Shown here: one piece after another, positions 1 through 9,661 of the stretch
Numbering within the stretch: position 1 is the stretch's first letter
Layout of the letters: each line of letters begins with the position of its first letter
Source of the DNA: Proteobacteria bacterium SG_bin5
GTDB taxonomy: Bacteria; Pseudomonadota; Alphaproteobacteria; Sphingomonadales; Sphingomonadaceae
DNA length: 64,000 bases
Assembly (NCBI GenBank): GCA_002083475.1
Contig: LWDI01000060.1
Span: forward strand, 36,250-100,249
Reading direction: 5' to 3'
Translations under genes and position numbers: made by a program
Notes under the pieces: generated by a model
Databases searched by the model: none
The model's input: only the letters and a program-made list of their open reading frames with translations
Told to the model about the DNA's origin: nothing

Positions 1-136
1 CTTCGGGGTGCAGCCCCAAGGCGAAGACGTCGACGCGCAGCTGCACCGCCGTCGCGACCTTGTTGACATTCTGCCCGCCCGGGCCGGTCGCGGCGAGGAA
101 ACGCTCCTCGATCGCGCTTTCGGGCACCTCAATCAT
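1..136 (-). CDS. arfB: Peptidyl-tRNA hydrolase ArfB/YaeJ, 5' part only
   Basis: The first 45 codons of a release-factor-like protein run off the left edge of the window. The start is the ATG read from 136 and the N-terminus carries the GGQ loop in the context TGPGGQNVNKVAT. In this family the GGQ glutamine hydrolyses peptidyl-tRNA on stalled ribosomes (alternative ribosome rescue). ArfB is a short protein of about 140 residues, unlike full release factors, and GGQ this close to the start fits ArfB rather than PrfA/PrfB. The gene overlaps the end of the upstream RluA-type gene by 8 bases, so the two are probably co-transcribed. The C-terminal basic tail that enters the mRNA channel lies outside the window. 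Confidence 0.9.
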   Translation of the reverse strand, partial: MIEVPESAIEERFLAATGPGGQNVNKVATAVQLRVDVFALGLHPE

Positions 137-782
137 CGCCGAACCCGGCGGCGATGAAGCGCTCGGGCGTCGGCGCGACCGCGCTCACCGGGCCTTTGCG
201 CGCGCGCGGCACGCTCAAGGCCGCCGCGTGGAGCAGCATCGGCGCGCCGTTCGCGCGGCCGTAAACGGGATCGCCCGCCACCGGGCAGCCGAGCCCCTCG
301 GCGGCATGGACGCGAATCTGATGGGTGCGCCCGGTCTCGGGCACGAATTCGACCAGCGCGCGCCCGCCGCTCGCGCGCAGCAGCCGCCAATGCGTGCGCG
401 CCGCCTTGCCCTTGGCGCTCGCCACCATCCGCCAACCGCGCTCGGCGCTGCTGACCTTGGCGAGCGCGAGGTCGATCACGCCCGCCGTGCCCTCGGGCAC
501 GCCGTCGAGCACCGCGCGATAGCGTTTCTCGACCGCGCCCGCCTCGAACGCCTGGGCGAAGCGCTTGTGCGCGCGCGGGTTGCGCGCGAGCAGCAGGCAG
601 CCCGAGGTGTCGCGATCGAGCCGGTGGACCGGCATCGGCCAGCGTTGGAAGCCGAAGGCGAGCGCCTGGAGATGGTTCTCGATACTCAGGCTCCCGTCGC
701 GCGGCGCGTCGACCGGCAGGCCGGCGGGCTTGTCGAGCAGGATCGCTTCGGCATCGATGAACAGCACGCGGTCGGTCAGCAT
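129..782 (-). CDS. RluA-family pseudouridine synthase
   Basis: A 217-residue protein that isomerises uridine to pseudouridine in rRNA or tRNA. The catalytic motif HRLDRDTSG, with its invariant aspartate, lies near residues 53-61, and the C-terminal family motif GRTHQIRVH is near residue 150. No S4 RNA-binding domain precedes the catalytic domain, so this is a short single-domain member (RluA/RluE-like size); the exact RNA target cannot be told from sequence. The start ATG at 782 gives MLTDRVLFID directly before the first beta strand. It is divergent from the peptidase gene at 843 and overlaps arfB at its 3' end. Confidence 0.9.
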   Translation of the reverse strand: MLTDRVLFIDAEAILLDKPAGLPVDAPRDGSLSIENHLQALAFGFQRWPMPVHRLDRDTSGCLLLARNPRAHKRFAQAFEAGAVEKRYRAVLDGVPEGTAGVIDLALAKVSSAERGWRMVASAKGKAARTHWRLLRASGGRALVEFVPETGRTHQIRVHAAEGLGCPVAGDPVYGRANGAPMLLHAAALSVPRARKGPVSAVAPTPERFIAAGFGDD

Positions 783-842
783 GGATACGCCTTGCCACCA
801 TCCCCGCCGCCATGCCAGAGCGGCGTTGGCATGGGAGGGCGA

Positions 843-1577
843 ATGCGGATTAGCCTATTGATTTCGCTCGCGTTGTTCGGCGCGCCCGCCGCGCTTTCGG
901 CGACCCGACTCTGCCCGGGGCAAGAAGTGGCGCCGCTCCCCGACGGGCGGATGCTCGGCCATTTGCCTTATGAGCAAGTCCAGCCCGAGCAGCTGGTGCG
1001 CGCGCCCGCGGGCTTCGCGATCGGCGGCGAATGCCTGTTGCGGCGCGAGGTGGTCGCCGATCTCGAGCGGCTGCTCGCGGCGGCGCGGGCGGCGGGCCTG
1101 GGCGGCGCGGTGCGCGCGGTGTCTTGCTATCGCTCGGTCGCGCGTCAGGGGGCGGTGTTCTGCGGCCAGATCGGCCCGCGCAAGCGCGCGCGCGACGCCG
1201 CCGATCGCGCCCGCTCGGTGGGGCCGCCGGGCTATAGCGAGCATGCAACCGGCTATGCGCTCGATTTCGGTACGCGCCCGAGCCCGCGCTGCCATGATGT
1301 CAGCCCCTGTTTCGCGCAGACCCCCGCCGGGCGCTGGCTGATCGCGCACGCGCCCGACTATGGCTTCGAGCTGAGCTTTCCCGCCGGCAATGCCCAGGGG
1401 GTGAGCTATGAGCCCTGGCATTGGCGCTGGGTCGGTGGATCGCTGGCGGTCCCCGGCGCGGCCGCCGCGCGCACGACCTTCACGCGCGCGCGCGCGAGCT
1501 TTCCCGCGCTGCCGGCGGTGAGCGACAATCCGGCTCGGGCGCTGAGCCCGACCCCGGGCTTCAACATGTTGCGGTAG
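843..1577 (+). CDS. Secreted D-alanyl-D-alanine carboxypeptidase, VanY/M15 family
   Basis: A 244-residue exported peptidase. The start ATG at 843 follows GGAGGG at a good distance and opens a hydrophobic signal peptide (MRISLLISLALFGAPAALSA); the in-frame ATG at 831 lacks such a site. The M15B zinc motifs are present: SEHATGYALDFG near residue 140 (the SxHxxGxAxD pattern) and EPWHWRWVG near residue 197, supplying the His/Asp/His ligands and catalytic Glu. Members trim terminal D-Ala from peptidoglycan stem peptides in the periplasm. There is no sign of a linked van resistance cluster, so a housekeeping wall-remodelling role is inferred. Confidence 0.85.
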   Translation: MRISLLISLALFGAPAALSATRLCPGQEVAPLPDGRMLGHLPYEQVQPEQLVRAPAGFAIGGECLLRREVVADLERLLAAARAAGLGGAVRAVSCYRSVARQGAVFCGQIGPRKRARDAADRARSVGPPGYSEHATGYALDFGTRPSPRCHDVSPCFAQTPAGRWLIAHAPDYGFELSFPAGNAQGVSYEPWHWRWVGGSLAVPGAAAARTTFTRARASFPALPAVSDNPARALSPTPGFNMLR

Positions 1578-1645
1578 CGCCTTCTGCCGAGCTGTCGCCA
1601 CGCAACCAAAATCAAGTTGACGCGGCACGCGCGCGCCCCCATCTG

Positions 1646-1668
1646 GCAATCGGATCGAAATCGTCCGA
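1646..1668. promoter_or_regulatory. Inverted repeat before the Rrf2 regulator gene
   Basis: Seven-base arms (AATCGGA and TCCGATT) flank a nine-base centre and end just before the AGGAG ribosome binding site of the regulator gene at 1679. A TTGACG hexamer lies upstream at 1617-1622. The position suits an autoregulatory operator for the SUF operon. That role is inferred from position only; the repeat does not match an IscR site I can recall. Confidence 0.4.
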
Positions 1669-1678
1669 TTAGGAGCCC

Positions 1679-2173
1679 ATGCGCCTTTCTTCGCTCGCCG
1701 ATTATGCGGTCGTGCTGCTCGCCGCCGCCGCGCGCCATTGCGGCGCGGGGGTGCGGCTGAACGCGACGCGGCTCGCCGAGGAGACCGGCCTGCCGCTGCC
1801 GACGGTGCAAAAGCTCGTCAGCCGCCTATCGGCCGCCGGCTTGATCGAAAGCACGCGCGGCAGCGGCGGCGGTTTTCGCCTCGCGCGGCCCGCCGCGGCG
1901 ATCAGCCTCGCCGATGTGATCGAGGCGATCGAGGGACCGATCGCGCTCACCCCCTGCGTCGACGAGGCGCGGCACGATTGCGCGGTCGAGCAATGCCGGG
2001 TGCGTGGCGCCTGGTCCCCGGTCAACGCGCTGGTCCGCGATGCGCTGGCGAGCGTGAACCTCACCCAATTGTCCGTTCGCCCTGAGCCTGTCGAAGGGCC
2101 GTCCTTCCTTGCGACGGGCGAAGACAGGACCGGGCTTCGACAAGCTCAGCCCGAACGGATCGTGGAGCAATAA
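1679..2173 (+). CDS. Rrf2-family Fe-S regulator of the SUF operon
   Basis: A 164-residue winged-helix regulator. The N-terminal MRLSSLADYAVVLL and the recognition helix (about residues 30-55) are typical of IscR/SufR-type Rrf2 proteins. Three cysteines at residues 93, 101 and 106 match the Fe-S ligand triad of this class, so it probably senses cluster status and represses or activates the sufB-sufA genes that follow. Family members normally end near residue 135. Here the last 30 or so residues (from about 132) are encoded by a palindromic repeat that has been read through in frame. The sufB start codon follows 4 bases after the stop. Confidence 0.9.
   Translation: MRLSSLADYAVVLLAAAARHCGAGVRLNATRLAEETGLPLPTVQKLVSRLSAAGLIESTRGSGGGFRLARPAAAISLADVIEAIEGPIALTPCVDEARHDCAVEQCRVRGAWSPVNALVRDALASVNLTQLSVRPEPVEGPSFLATGEDRTGLRQAQPERIVEQ
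2073..2158. repeat. Palindromic element inside the regulator 3' end
   Basis: An 86-base imperfect inverted repeat. The left arm reads CCGTTCGCCCTGAGCCTGTC and the right arm, reverse-complemented, reads CCGTTCGGGCTGAGCTTGTC; pairing continues for about 33 bases. It is the familiar sphingomonad element with core TGAGC(C/T)TGTCGAAG. It lies wholly inside the reading frame of the Rrf2 regulator, giving that protein a tail with the recognisable peptide VRPEPVEG. Confidence 0.85.
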
Positions 2174-2177
2174 ACCA

Positions 2178-3640
<1,463 letters not shown>

Positions 3641-3641
<1 letters not shown>

Positions 3642-4195
3642 TGACCGCCCCCACCCCAATCTCTCCCCGGAAGGCGAGGGGCTATGACAAGGGCTGGCGA
3701 CCAGAAGCCCCTCCCCTTCAGGGGAGGGGTTTGGGGTGGGGCTTGTCGGTCGAGCAGTTGCGATGGCTGCACGAACGCGCGCGCGAGATGCGCCGCAATC
3801 CGACAGAGCCTGAAAAGCTGCTATGGCGGCATTTGTCCAACAGTCAGCTTGGTGGGCTGAAGTTCCGCCGACAGGAGGTAATCGGTCCGTACATCGCCGA
3901 TTTCATGTGCCCGGCTCGATCGTTGATCGTCGAGGTCGATGGCGATACGCATGATGAGACGAAAGACCGCGTGCGAGATGAAGTACTGGCAGGAATCGGC
4001 ATTGCGGTTCTTCGCGTGGCAAATGGCGACGTCATGACGAACAGTGACGGCGTACTGACAGCCATTCTCGCCGCTGCCGCAGGTCGTTCCTCACGGCACC
4101 GGCCCCACCCCAACCCCTCCCCTGAAGGGGAGGGGCTTGAAGTGGTCGAGGGGCACAAGCTGCTGGGGATCGTTTTGGAGGGGTCGGATGGGTAA
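3641..4195 (+). CDS. DUF559 nuclease-like protein inside the SUF operon
   Basis: A 184-residue protein whose core (about residues 40-145) is a DUF559 domain, related to Vsr/PD-(D/E)XK nucleases. FRRQEVIGPYIADFMCPAR and IVEVDGDTHDE supply the expected Asp and Glu-x-Asp positions. DUF559 function is not established. The first 35 residues and residues 155-168 are encoded by palindromic repeats, and the last 16 residues (VEGHKLLGIVLEGSDG) mimic the SufB C-terminus, so the frame looks like an insertion that was read through. An internal start near 3742 is possible. The third-position GC is lower than in sufB, suggesting acquisition. Its presence here has no evident link to Fe-S assembly. Confidence 0.85.
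3648..3742. repeat. Paired inverted arms upstream of the DUF559 core
   Basis: Arm 3648-3683 and arm 3706-3742 are inverted copies of one unit, CCCCACCCCAA followed by an internal hairpin CCCCTCCCC-tgaa-GGGGAGGGG; the hairpin is degenerate in the first arm. A third copy, in the orientation of the first arm, lies at 4102-4138. The DUF559 core (3743-4101) is therefore bounded by inverted copies of the same palindrome. Confidence 0.85.
4102..4138. repeat. Downstream palindromic arm of the DUF559 unit
   Basis: This 37-base unit is nearly identical to the reverse complement of 3706-3742 and contains a strong hairpin (CCCCTCCCCT and AGGGGAGGGG with a GA turn). It closes the DUF559 cassette and is immediately followed by a second copy of the sufB 3' end (4145-4195). 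Confidence 0.85.
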
Positions 4196-4364
4196 GTACG
4201 ACGGCATGACGGTCAACGAGCGGCTGTTCGACGCGGGGCTGCTGGACGCTTATGACGAAGCGCGTGCTTCCGGCGATCGTGCCAAAATAAATGCAGTCTT
4301 GCGCAAGGTGGACCTGCGACAAGATGAAAATGGAATGAATTGGTCACTCGATGCTGAATATTGA
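4188..4364 (+). CDS. Small conserved-looking protein, unknown function
   Basis: A 58-residue protein starting MGKYDGMTVNERLFDAG and ending with an acidic tail; a later ATG at 4206 (MTVNERL) is an alternative start. It has no membrane segment and is predicted helical. I recall short proteins beginning MTVNERLF in sphingomonads, but I assign no function. The start overlaps the end of the DUF559 frame and the stop overlaps the truncated sufC copy by 14 bases, so translational coupling is likely. The last part (4260-4364) is visibly richer in A/T than the surrounding genes, like the DUF559 gene before it. Confidence 0.6.
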   Translation: MGKYDGMTVNERLFDAGLLDAYDEARASGDRAKINAVLRKVDLRQDENGMNWSLDAEY

Positions 4365-4557
4365 GAACCTCCAGGCCGGAATCGACGGCAAGCCCATCCT
4401 GAAGGGCCTTTCGCTCACCGTGAACGCCGGCGAGATCCATGCGATCATGGGGCCGAACGGCGCGGGCAAATCGACGCTCGGCCATGCCCTCGGCGGGCGG
4501 TCGGTTGGTGCGGCGATCGGGGGCGCGCCCCTCGTCAATGGAGGGGCCGTGGCATGA
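4351..4557 (+). pseudogene. Truncated N-terminal copy of sufC
   Basis: The first 50 codons match the true SufC at 5393 almost residue for residue: MLNIENLQAGIDGKPILKGL against MLHIENLHAEIDGKPILKGL, including an intact Walker A GPNGAGKST. Homology stops at the GGR triplet near 4500. The remaining 18 codons are unrelated and end at the start of the dioxygenase gene. No signature motif, Walker B or H-loop remains, so it cannot be an active ATPase. It looks like the leftover of a local duplication or of an insertion into sufC with regeneration of a complete copy downstream. A 68-residue peptide could still be made. Confidence 0.9.
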
Positions 4558-5392
4558 CCGGGCTCGGCGCGGGGACGCGCGTTTCCTTCGCCGCCGATAG
4601 CGACCGCGCCACCGCGATCGATGCCGCGGCGCGGGCGTTCCTGCGCGATGGCGTCGTCGTGCTCGACGATCTCGTCGACCCGGCGCTGCTCGCGCGCTGC
4701 CATGCGCAATTGGAGCGCGATCACGCCGATTACGTCGTCGTCGATCTGCAACGAAATTTCGGCAACTATAAGGGGCGCCACACCGCGCCCGTGCTCGTCG
4801 ATGGCGCGTTCGCCGAGCGGGCGGTGTTCTTGCCCGATCCGGTGATTGCGCTCGCGCGGCGGCTGCTCGGCGGCGCGCCCGAGATCGATTCGTTCGGCGT
4901 GCTCGTCTCGCTCCCCGGCAGCAACGATCAGGCGCGCCATGCCGACGCGCTGCTTTACCCCGATGTCGGTGCCGATGTGCTGGTGCCGCCGTTCGCCGCC
5001 GCCTTCGCGATGCCGCTGGTGCCGATGGACGCGCGCTCGGGCACGACGGGCTTTTGGCTCGGCAGCCACCGCAAGCCGGGCGGCAAGGGGCCGCATGACT
5101 TCGCGCCGGAGGTGATGCCGGGCTCGGCGCTGCTCTGGGATTTCCGCTTGGTCCACCATGGGCTCGCCAACCGCGGGACCGCGCCGCGGCCGGTGCTCTT
5201 CACCGTTTTCTGCCGGCCCTGGTGGCACCAAGTCGTCGATCCCTGCGCCACGCGCTACGAGAAATTGGTGATTTCTCCCCGCGCGTTCGACGCGCTGGGG
5301 GCCGAGGGGCGCCGCCTCGCCGCGCGCGCGGTGGTGCGGGGGGCGCCCGTCGACAACCCGCCCTCGCTCGAACAACCGAAAGAATTGGCCTG

Positions 5393-5393
<1 letters not shown>
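4554..5393 (+). CDS. Phytanoyl-CoA dioxygenase (PhyH)-like oxygenase
   Basis: A 279-residue Fe(II)/2-oxoglutarate dioxygenase-like protein. The iron-binding HxD pair appears as QARHADALLYP near residue 130 and the distal histidine as LVHHGLANRG near residue 202, with a following arginine suitable for 2-oxoglutarate. The substrate cannot be told from sequence; the family includes phytanoyl-CoA, ectoine and many small-molecule hydroxylases. GGAGGGG precedes the ATG. It sits between a truncated and a complete sufC, and its stop overlaps the sufC start (TGATG), so it is co-transcribed with the SUF genes. This is not part of the standard SUF gene set and appears inserted. Confidence 0.8.
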
Positions 5394-6136
<743 letters not shown>

Positions 6137-6151
6137 GCGGGTGGCTTGACC

Positions 6152-6286
6152 GATCCTCCCCGAGCTTGCTCGGGGAGGGGGACCAGCCGAAGGCTGGTGG
6201 AGGGGCCGCGCTGGGCGATCGAGGGGGCAACCCCTCCACCGTGCTCCGCACGGTCCCCCTCCCCAAGCAGAGCTTGGGGAGGATTT
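6152..6286. mobile_element. Arm-only palindromic element between sufC and sufD (MITE-like)
   Basis: Two inverted arms face each other across about 26 bases. The left arm starts at GATCCTCCCC and contains hairpins CCCCGAG-CTTG-CTCGGGG and CCAGCC-GAA-GGCTGG. The right arm ends GCTTGGGGAGGATTT. Both arms match those around the DUF559 gene at 13412-13890, so this appears to be the same element without its gene. Its right end supplies the GGGGAGGA ribosome binding site of sufD. Confidence 0.8.
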
Positions 6287-6287
6287 G

Positions 6288-7034
6288 ATGGAGGTCCTTC
6301 CCACCACCCGCGACGAAGCCTGGCGCTATTCGGATCTCGCCGCGCTCGAAGGCGCGTGGCCGCTCGCCGCGCCCGAGGAAATCATGGTGCCCGAAGGCGG
6401 CGATCTCGCGCGGGTGATCGTGCAGGACGCCGGGAACGACGCGGCGGTGGTCCAGCACTACCGCGTCACCATCGGCGCCGAGGGGCGCGCGGCCTTCCAT
6501 CTGCTCAACACCGGCGGCAAGCTCGGGCGGATCGAGATCGACGTCACGCTCCACCGCGCCGCCCATTTCGAACTCGGCGCGGCGATCCTGGGGGGCGATA
6601 CGCAGACGCTCGAAATCGTGACCAGCGTCCAGCATGCCGAGCCCGACGGCACATCCAATCAAGTGGTGCGATCGGTGCTGGGCGGCCAGGCGACCGGCTC
6701 CTATCTCGGCCGCATCGGCGTCGCACGCCACGCGCAGAAGACCGACGCCGCGCAGAGCGTGAAAGCGATGCTGCTCGCGCGCACCGCGACCGCCAATGCC
6801 AAGCCCGAACTCGAAATCTATGCCGATGACGTGAAATGCGCGCATGGCGCGACGGTCGGCGAGCTCGACCGCGCGGCGCTTTTCTATCTGGCGAGCCGGG
6901 GCCTGCCGCCCGCCGAGGCCAAGGCGCTGCTGCTGGAGGCGTTCGTCGCCGGGGCGTTCGAAGGCGCAAGCGAGGATGCCCGCGCGGACTTGCAGGAAGC
7001 GGCGCGCGCGGCGCTGAGGAGGTTGCTGGCATGA
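6288..7034 (+). CDS. sufD: SufD, Fe-S cluster assembly subunit
   Basis: A 248-residue SufD. It is much shorter than the roughly 420-residue enterobacterial protein, as I expect for alphaproteobacteria, and keeps the C-terminal beta-helix core with DDVKCAHGATVGELDRAALFYLASRG, where the conserved Cys-x-His sits. It pairs with SufB in the scaffold and helps iron entry. The ATG at 6288 follows GGAGGATTTG, a site contributed by the preceding palindromic element. The stop overlaps the sufS start as ATGA. Confidence 0.93.
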   Translation: MEVLPTTRDEAWRYSDLAALEGAWPLAAPEEIMVPEGGDLARVIVQDAGNDAAVVQHYRVTIGAEGRAAFHLLNTGGKLGRIEIDVTLHRAAHFELGAAILGGDTQTLEIVTSVQHAEPDGTSNQVVRSVLGGQATGSYLGRIGVARHAQKTDAAQSVKAMLLARTATANAKPELEIYADDVKCAHGATVGELDRAALFYLASRGLPPAEAKALLLEAFVAGAFEGASEDARADLQEAARAALRRLLA

Positions 7035-8350
7035 CGCAGGAAGCAGGGTTTACCGAAACGCCGTTCGCGCCGAGCGAAGTCGAGGCGCGTGACTCGGGCG
7101 CCGCGCTGGACGCGCGCCCCTCTACGTTGCTCGGGGCGAACGATGCTCCCTTGGTCGGGCCGCTCGATCACCGCGCCGATTTCCCCGCCATTCCCGCCGG
7201 CTGGGCCTATCTCGATTCCGCCGCCACCGCGCAAAAGCCGCAAGCGGTGATCGACGCCATCGCACGCGGCTACGATACCACCTACGCCACCGTGCATCGC
7301 GGCGTCTATCAGCGCTCGGCGGACATGACGCTGGCTTACGAGGCGGCGCGCGCCAAGGTCGCGCGCTTCCTGGGCGCCGGCGCCCCCGAGGAGATCGTGT
7401 TCGCGCGCGGCGCGACCGAGGCGATCAATTTGGTTGCTTACAGCTGGGCCGCCAGCACCCTCCGGCCCGGCGACCGCATCCTGCTGAGCCAGCTCGAACA
7501 TCATTCGAACATCGTGCCGTGGCAGCTGGTCGCGCAACGCGTCGGCGCGGCGATCGACGTCGTGCCGCTCACCGAGGATCACCGCATCGATCTCGACGCG
7601 ATGGCGGCGATGATCACCCCGGCACACAAGCTGGTCGCGCTCGCGCATGTCTCGAACGTGCTCGGCTCGGTGCTCGATGCCCCCCGCGCCGCCGCGATCG
7701 CGCATTCGGTGGGCGCCAAGCTGCTGCTCGATGGCTGCCAGGCGGTGCCGCGCCTGCCGGTCGACGTGCAGGCGCTGGGCTGCGATTTCTACGTCTTCTC
7801 AGCCCACAAGCTTTACGGCCCGACCGGCATCGGCGCGCTGTGGGCGCGGCCCGAACTGCTCGCGGCGATGCCGCCTTGGCAGGGGGGCGGGGCGATGATC
7901 GATCGCGTCTCCTTCGCCGGCACGACCTTCGCGCCGCCGCCCGCCCGGTTCGAGGCGGGAACGCCGCACATCGTCGGCGCGCTGGGGCTCGCGGCGGCGG
8001 TCGATTATGTCGAGCGCATCGGGGTGGCGGCGATCCACGCGCATGAAGCCGCGCTGGTCGCCGAGGCGCGCGCCGCTCTGCGCGAGCTGAACAGCGTCAC
8101 GCTCTTCGGGCCGGAGGAGTCGGCGGGCATTATTTCCTTTGCGGTGCAAGGGGTTCACCCGCACGACGTCGGCACTATCTTGGACGAGGGGCGGGTCGCG
8201 ATCCGCGCCGGCCACCACTGCGCTCAACCGCTGATGGAGGCGCTCGGCGTGCCCGCGACCGCGCGGGCGAGCTTCGGCGTCTATTCGACCAGCGACGACG
8301 TGGCGGCGCTGGTCATGGGGATCGAGCGGGTGACGAGGATTTTCGGATGA
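7031..8350 (+). CDS. sufS: SufS cysteine desulfurase
   Basis: A 439-residue PLP enzyme that takes sulfur from L-cysteine as an enzyme persulfide for Fe-S assembly. The PLP lysine is Lys260 in SAHKLYGPTG and the catalytic cysteine is Cys397 in RAGHHCAQPLM, as in group II (SufS) desulfurases. The family N-terminus (DFPAIPAGWAYLDSAATAQKP) only starts near residue 52. Residues 11-38 are encoded by an 82-base palindromic element, giving this protein an unusual N-terminal extension. Start and stop overlap sufD and sufT (ATGA type). Confidence 0.95.
   Translation: MTQEAGFTETPFAPSEVEARDSGAALDARPSTLLGANDAPLVGPLDHRADFPAIPAGWAYLDSAATAQKPQAVIDAIARGYDTTYATVHRGVYQRSADMTLAYEAARAKVARFLGAGAPEEIVFARGATEAINLVAYSWAASTLRPGDRILLSQLEHHSNIVPWQLVAQRVGAAIDVVPLTEDHRIDLDAMAAMITPAHKLVALAHVSNVLGSVLDAPRAAAIAHSVGAKLLLDGCQAVPRLPVDVQALGCDFYVFSAHKLYGPTGIGALWARPELLAAMPPWQGGGAMIDRVSFAGTTFAPPPARFEAGTPHIVGALGLAAAVDYVERIGVAAIHAHEAALVAEARAALRELNSVTLFGPEESAGIISFAVQGVHPHDVGTILDEGRVAIRAGHHCAQPLMEALGVPATARASFGVYSTSDDVAALVMGIERVTRIFG
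7061..7142. repeat. Palindromic element inside the sufS 5' end
   Basis: The left arm CCGTTCGCGCCGAGCGAAGT and the reverse complement of the right arm, CGTTCGCCCCGAGCAACGTA, form an imperfect inverted repeat of about 29 bases per side. It resembles the element at 2073-2158 but with a GAGCGAAGTCGA core. It is 82 bases long, read in frame, and encodes the peptide FAPSEVEARD and what follows. Confidence 0.75.
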
Positions 8351-8793
8351 GCATCGAGGTGGAAGAAGTGAGCGGCGTGCCGACGCCACCCCGGGCGCGG
8401 GTCGACGTGCGCGCGGGGTTCGAGCGCAAGCGCGATTATCTCGAAGGGTTTCTGAGCCAGGCGCCCGTCGCCGAAGATGCCGAAGGCCCCGGCGGCGCGC
8501 TCTACGAAGCGGTGATCGCCGCGCTCAAGGAAATCTACGATCCGGAAATCCCGGTGAATATTTATGAGCTGGGTCTCGTCTACAACGTCGAGATCAGCGA
8601 CGGCCATGTGATCGTCACCATGACGCTGACGACGCCGCATTGCCCGGTCGCCGAATCGATGCCCGCCGAAGTCGAAATCCGCGTCGGCGCGGTGCCGGGG
8701 GTCGGCTCGGCCGAGGTCAATCTGGTGTGGGACCCGCCTTGGGACCCGGGCAAGATGAGCGACGAAGCCAAGCTCGAACTGGGGATGTTGTGA
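8347..8793 (+). CDS. sufT: SufT, MIP18/DUF59-type Fe-S maturation factor
   Basis: A 148-residue protein with a DUF59 domain from about residue 45: EIYDPEIPVNIYELGLVYNV and the TTPHCPVAESMP segment with the conserved cysteine. SufT acts in maturation or transfer of Fe-S clusters alongside the SUF machinery. The first 40 residues are a variable extension. The start overlaps the sufS stop and the stop overlaps the sufA start (TGATG), so it is tightly coupled within the operon. Confidence 0.93.
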   Translation: MSIEVEEVSGVPTPPRARVDVRAGFERKRDYLEGFLSQAPVAEDAEGPGGALYEAVIAALKEIYDPEIPVNIYELGLVYNVEISDGHVIVTMTLTTPHCPVAESMPAEVEIRVGAVPGVGSAEVNLVWDPPWDPGKMSDEAKLELGML

Positions 8794-9149
8794 TGAGCGA
8801 CGTGAAGACCCGTGCCCGCCCGCAGGCCCTGTTCCTCACCCCCAATGCCGAGGCGCGGATCGCCGCCTTGATGGCGAAGGCGCCCGAGGGCGCGGTGGGG
8901 GTAAAGCTTTCGACCCCGCGCCGCGGCTGTTCGGGGCTCGCTTATTCGGTCGATTACGTCACCGAAGCCAAGCCGTTCGACGAAAAGATCGAAACGCCGG
9001 GCGGCACGCTTTATGTCGATGGCGGCTCGGTGCTCTATCTGATCGGCTCGACGATGGACTGGGTGGAGGATGATTTCGCCGCCGGCTTCGTGTTCAACAA
9101 TCCCAATGCCAAGGGCAGCTGCGGCTGCGGCGAGAGCTTTACCGTATAA
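8793..9149 (+). CDS. sufA: SufA, A-type Fe-S carrier
   Basis: A 118-residue HesB/IscA-type protein. The three cluster-binding cysteines are present in RRGCSGLAY and GSCGCGES, and the length is typical. It receives clusters from SufBCD and hands them to apo-proteins. It is the last gene of the operon. No classic terminator follows; a perfect 12-base palindrome (CGGCACGTGCCG, 9151-9162) lies just after the stop. Confidence 0.95.
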   Translation: MSDVKTRARPQALFLTPNAEARIAALMAKAPEGAVGVKLSTPRRGCSGLAYSVDYVTEAKPFDEKIETPGGTLYVDGGSVLYLIGSTMDWVEDDFAAGFVFNNPNAKGSCGCGESFTV

Positions 9150-9179
9150 GCGGCACGTGCCGAAACCATGGAGCGAGCG

Positions 9180-9629
9180 ATGAAACGCGCGATGCTGGCG
9201 TTGGCGTTGATGGTCCCCGGGGCAGCCGGCGCGAGCCTGCCGCCACCGCCGCCCGCTTTCGTCGAGGCGGCGCAGGACGCGATCCTCGCCGCCGATCCGG
9301 TCGCGCCTGCCTATAAATCGCTGTTCGCGCCCGATCTGATCGTCGAGGAGAATGGCAAGCCGATCGCGCGCGGGCCCGACCAATGGCTGCGGCTGGCGCG
9401 CCCGGCGAAAGGCGTGCTGGGCGTCGCCAAGGGCTGGGCGGGCCGGGGCGGGACGCTGCTGATCGTCGAAAGCGCCGACAGCGTCCGCCGCGACGACCTG
9501 CCCCCCGGCGCGATCGCCGATCCCCGCCCGCGCACGCGCGCGGCGCGCTATGATTTCGGCGCGGACGGCAAGGTGCACCGGATCGCGATCTCGAGCGTCG
9601 ACGGTCGCTTCGAGGCGGCGCGGCGGTAG
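9180..9629 (+). CDS. Small secreted protein of unknown function
   Basis: A 149-residue protein with a signal peptide (MKRAMLALALMVPGAAGAS) followed by a proline-rich stretch and a compact alpha/beta region. I chose the ATG at 9180 because it begins the signal sequence and has GGAGCG just upstream; the ATG at 9168 adds only MERA. The order of secondary structure (FVEAAQDAILAADPVAPAYKSLFAPDLIV) resembles NTF2/SnoaL-like secreted proteins, but no diagnostic motif is present. It lies 30 bases after sufA and may be read through from that operon. Confidence 0.65.
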   Translation: MKRAMLALALMVPGAAGASLPPPPPAFVEAAQDAILAADPVAPAYKSLFAPDLIVEENGKPIARGPDQWLRLARPAKGVLGVAKGWAGRGGTLLIVESADSVRRDDLPPGAIADPRPRTRAARYDFGADGKVHRIAISSVDGRFEAARR

Positions 9630-9661
9630 ACCGGCTGCTCGTCAAGCATCGGCGCGCTAAG

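Noticed and set aside
4351..4557. The short sufC copy as a functional small ATPase or a fusion with the dioxygenase
   Set aside because: Only Walker A remains and the frame stops before the dioxygenase start, which has its own ribosome binding site.
9151..9162. Perfect palindrome CGGCACGTGCCG after sufA as a terminator
   Set aside because: There is no room for a loop and no T run, so it cannot be a classic terminator; it might bind a protein but there is no further support.
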